From: CAYNEO01 sp964396245
Lineage (GTDB): Bacteria > Zixibacteria > MSB-5A5 > GN15 > FEB-12
Assembly (NCBI GenBank): GCA_964396245.1
Contig: CAYNEO010000053.1
Span: 1-23,887, forward strand
DNA length: 23,887 nucleotides
Direction of reading: 5' to 3'
Below, piece after piece: positions 22,058 through 23,887 of the stretch. The notes below the pieces were generated by a model that saw nothing but the letters and a program-made list of their open reading frames with translations, ran no database searches and was not told the origin of the DNA. The position numbers and the translations under genes are program-made. Numbering within the stretch: position 1 is the first letter of the stretch; every line of letters starts with the position of its first letter.

Positions 22058-23758
22058 ATGCACGAACTTACTTTTCTCAGGGACCTGGTAATAATTCTCG
22101 CCGTCGCGGTGATTGTTGTCCTGCTGTTCCATAGGTTCAAGCTGCCGTCCATCGCCGGGTTCATCTTTTCGGGATTACTCGTCGGCCCCCGGGGTGTTGG
22201 ATTGATCGATGATGTCTACCAGGTCGAAGTACTCGCTGAAATCGGGGTTGCATTGCTTCTGTTTGGCATCGGTTCGGAACTCTCGTTAAGCAAACTGCGT
22301 CGCCTGTGGAAACTTGCAACGGTGGGTGGTTTCCTGCAGGTCGGGCTGACCACGGCTGCCGCCTTCGCCATTTGTAGAATTATCGCGTTACCGGGCAACA
22401 CGTCACTCTTCGTTGGCTTTGTCGTGGCCCTCTCCAGCACAGCTATCGTGCTGCGCGGCCTGCAGCAGAGGGGAGAGGTCGATGCTCCTCACGGGAGGCT
22501 CATCCTCGGCATACTCGTCTTTCAGGACTTCAGCGTCGTACCGATTATGCTCATCATCCCGCTCCTTGTCGGGTCCGGTCTCAGCGCCGGAGCGTTTGCG
22601 ATAACGATGGCCAAATCGGTTGCTATAATAGTGGTGGTGCTACTCGCGGCAATTCTGATCGTGCCGCGCGTCTTGAAACTGGTTGCCCGAACCCGCCAGA
22701 GACAACTGTTTATCCTTACCGTATTTGTCTTCTGCCTCGGGACGGCCTGGCTGGTCACCGGCTCCGGCGCGTCTCTGGCGATCGGGGCGTTTCTGGCGGG
22801 GTTGGTTGTCGCCGGAAGCGAGTACCGCCGTCAGGCCCTCGCCGATATGATTGCCTTCCGGGAGGTCTTTGCCAGCCTGTTTTTTGTGTCAGTAGGCATG
22901 CTCCTCTCTCCCGGGCAGATACTCGATCATTATCCGACCATAGTTGCTATTCTTCTCGGGATACTCCTCGGCAAATCGACAATAATTTTCGTTGTCGGTC
23001 TTCTCATGCGAAAGTCGCTGAGAGTCTCCCTGATCTCGGCTCTGGCGCTGGCACAGATTGGTGAATTCTCATTCGTCCTCCTGTACGCTGTCAAAGGCAA
23101 GGGGCTGATCGAGCCGGCCGCTGAAAACAGCATCGTGTCGGCGGCGATTCTCTCCATGTTCATCACTCCCTTCTTCATGTCGTACGGCCCCAGGCTTGCC
23201 ACGGGCCTGAGCAGGCTGAGCCGCTTCAAACGTTTTGTCGAACTCGATTTCGGAACCGCTGCCTCCGACGATTCTGGGAAATTGACCGGCCATGTCATTG
23301 TCGCCGGCTACGGTTTTGCAGGCAAGGAACTCTCGCAGGCCCTTCAGACATGTCAAACACCGTACATCATAGTCGATCTCAATATTGAGAACGTCAGAAA
23401 AGCCTCTCTCGAGACAGGACATGCCGTATTCGGCGATATTACCAGCGAGGACGTTCTCTCCCAACTGGCAATTGAAAACGCGCGGGAGCTGGTACTCCTC
23501 GTCAACGACCCCGGCGCCTCCGAACTTGCTGTCAGGATAGCCCGGAAACTCTCGCCGCGCCTGTTCATCACCGTGAGAACCACCTACCTGCTCGATATCG
23601 AGCCGCTCCTGGCAGCCGGCGCCAATGAAGTCGTTCCAGCCGAGAGAGAAGCTGCCGTCCGGGTCACCACTCAGGTATTGGAACGGCTCCGGGTCGATTC
23701 CTCGAGGATATCCGAACAGGCTTCCGAAATCAGGGGGCACCTGGAAAGCGAGGACTGA
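22058..23758 (+). CDS. Kef/CPA2-type cation:proton antiporter with TrkA-N domain
   Basis: This 566-residue inner-membrane protein has about 12 helices over residues 1-385 in the CPA2 fold and a cytoplasmic Rossmann domain at about 410-535 (HVIVAGYGFAGKELSQAL, then YIIVDLN and FGDITSEDVL), the TrkA-N/RCK-N regulatory unit that binds nucleotide. Family segments include FIFSGLLVGPRGVGLI near the start, ALSSTAIVLRGLQQRGE and LGILVFQDFSVVPIMLIIPLL. No TrkA-C domain follows. KefB/KefC family proteins export K+ in exchange for H+. The ATG at 22058 is preceded by GGAG and starts just before the first helix; an upstream ATG at 21887 would add 57 residues with no family match. The ion (K+ or Na+) is not decided by sequence. 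Confidence 0.92.
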   Translation: MHELTFLRDLVIILAVAVIVVLLFHRFKLPSIAGFIFSGLLVGPRGVGLIDDVYQVEVLAEIGVALLLFGIGSELSLSKLRRLWKLATVGGFLQVGLTTAAAFAICRIIALPGNTSLFVGFVVALSSTAIVLRGLQQRGEVDAPHGRLILGILVFQDFSVVPIMLIIPLLVGSGLSAGAFAITMAKSVAIIVVVLLAAILIVPRVLKLVARTRQRQLFILTVFVFCLGTAWLVTGSGASLAIGAFLAGLVVAGSEYRRQALADMIAFREVFASLFFVSVGMLLSPGQILDHYPTIVAILLGILLGKSTIIFVVGLLMRKSLRVSLISALALAQIGEFSFVLLYAVKGKGLIEPAAENSIVSAAILSMFITPFFMSYGPRLATGLSRLSRFKRFVELDFGTAASDDSGKLTGHVIVAGYGFAGKELSQALQTCQTPYIIVDLNIENVRKASLETGHAVFGDITSEDVLSQLAIENARELVLLVNDPGASELAVRIARKLSPRLFITVRTTYLLDIEPLLAAGANEVVPAEREAAVRVTTQVLERLRVDSSRISEQASEIRGHLESED

Positions 23759-23783
23759 TCACCCGCGATTACGGAGCAAACCT

Positions 23784-23887
23784 GTGAGCTTGTCATACGC
23801 AGAAGATTACTGGAACTCGACCGATGCGAAGGAAGCATTCATGCGCTATCTTCTAAAAGTCTTCGGCCTCGATCTTCATCTGTGGGA
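23784..23887 (+). CDS. Start of an unidentified gene, cut by the window edge
   Basis: A frame opens at GTG 23784, with GGAG (23773-23776) seven bases upstream, and stays open to the last base. The 34 visible residues begin MSLSYAEDYWNSTDAKEAF and continue MRYLLKVFGLDLHLW. The gene follows the antiporter by 25 bp and may be co-transcribed with it. I do not recognise the family from this fragment. Confidence 0.5.
   Translation, partial: MSLSYAEDYWNSTDAKEAFMRYLLKVFGLDLHLW

Overview
The window is about 24 kb of GC-rich bacterial DNA carrying 19 complete protein genes and one gene cut by the right edge. I see no rRNA, tRNA, CRISPR array, phage gene or insertion sequence. Three secreted proteins end in a Cys-rich tandem dockerin-like tail of the 'DIT-LID-VYI' type, and one of them also carries a 'GxIGQ...GFW' motif. 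That style of protein is common in FCB-superphylum candidate phyla, so an uncultured, didermic bacterium (Zixibacteria-like) is my best guess. This is an inference from protein style, not from a marker gene.

Layout. Positions 131-4058 hold four minus-strand genes: a signal-peptide-bearing protein-L-isoaspartate methyltransferase (pcm), a YihY/BrkB membrane protein, a CorA-type metal channel and a secreted fasciclin-domain protein. A divergent AT-rich region (4059-4339) contains a run of four 11-bp-phased direct repeats resembling a CarH/LitR operator. To its right lies a plus-strand operon (4340-9644): a MerR-type regulator with a cobalamin-binding domain (CarH/LitR-like photoreceptor), a class II CPD photolyase, an SRPBCC protein, an SDR/DUF2867 protein and a DUF523-DUF1722 (TudS/YbgA-like) protein. 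The last two junctions before the SDR gene are tightly coupled. This looks like a light- and B12-responsive photoprotection operon.

Positions 9729-10861 encode two zinc-ribbon proteins, one soluble (DUF2082) and one membrane-bound. Positions 11012-14889 encode a MacA-like adaptor and two paralogous MacB/FtsX-type permeases, with no ATPase gene beside them.

Positions 15049-20707 are a secreted-protein island: an Asp-box/thrombospondin-type-3 protein, a C10 (streptopain-like) cysteine protease and a small GQ-motif protein. All three end in the same roughly 79-residue, six-cysteine tandem dockerin-like domain. Each has its own similar sigma70-like promoter (-10 TATATT) and a long, structured leader.

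Positions 20788-23758 hold divergent genes for an exported proline-iminopeptidase-like hydrolase and a Kef-type cation:proton antiporter. An unidentified gene starts at 23784 and runs off the window.
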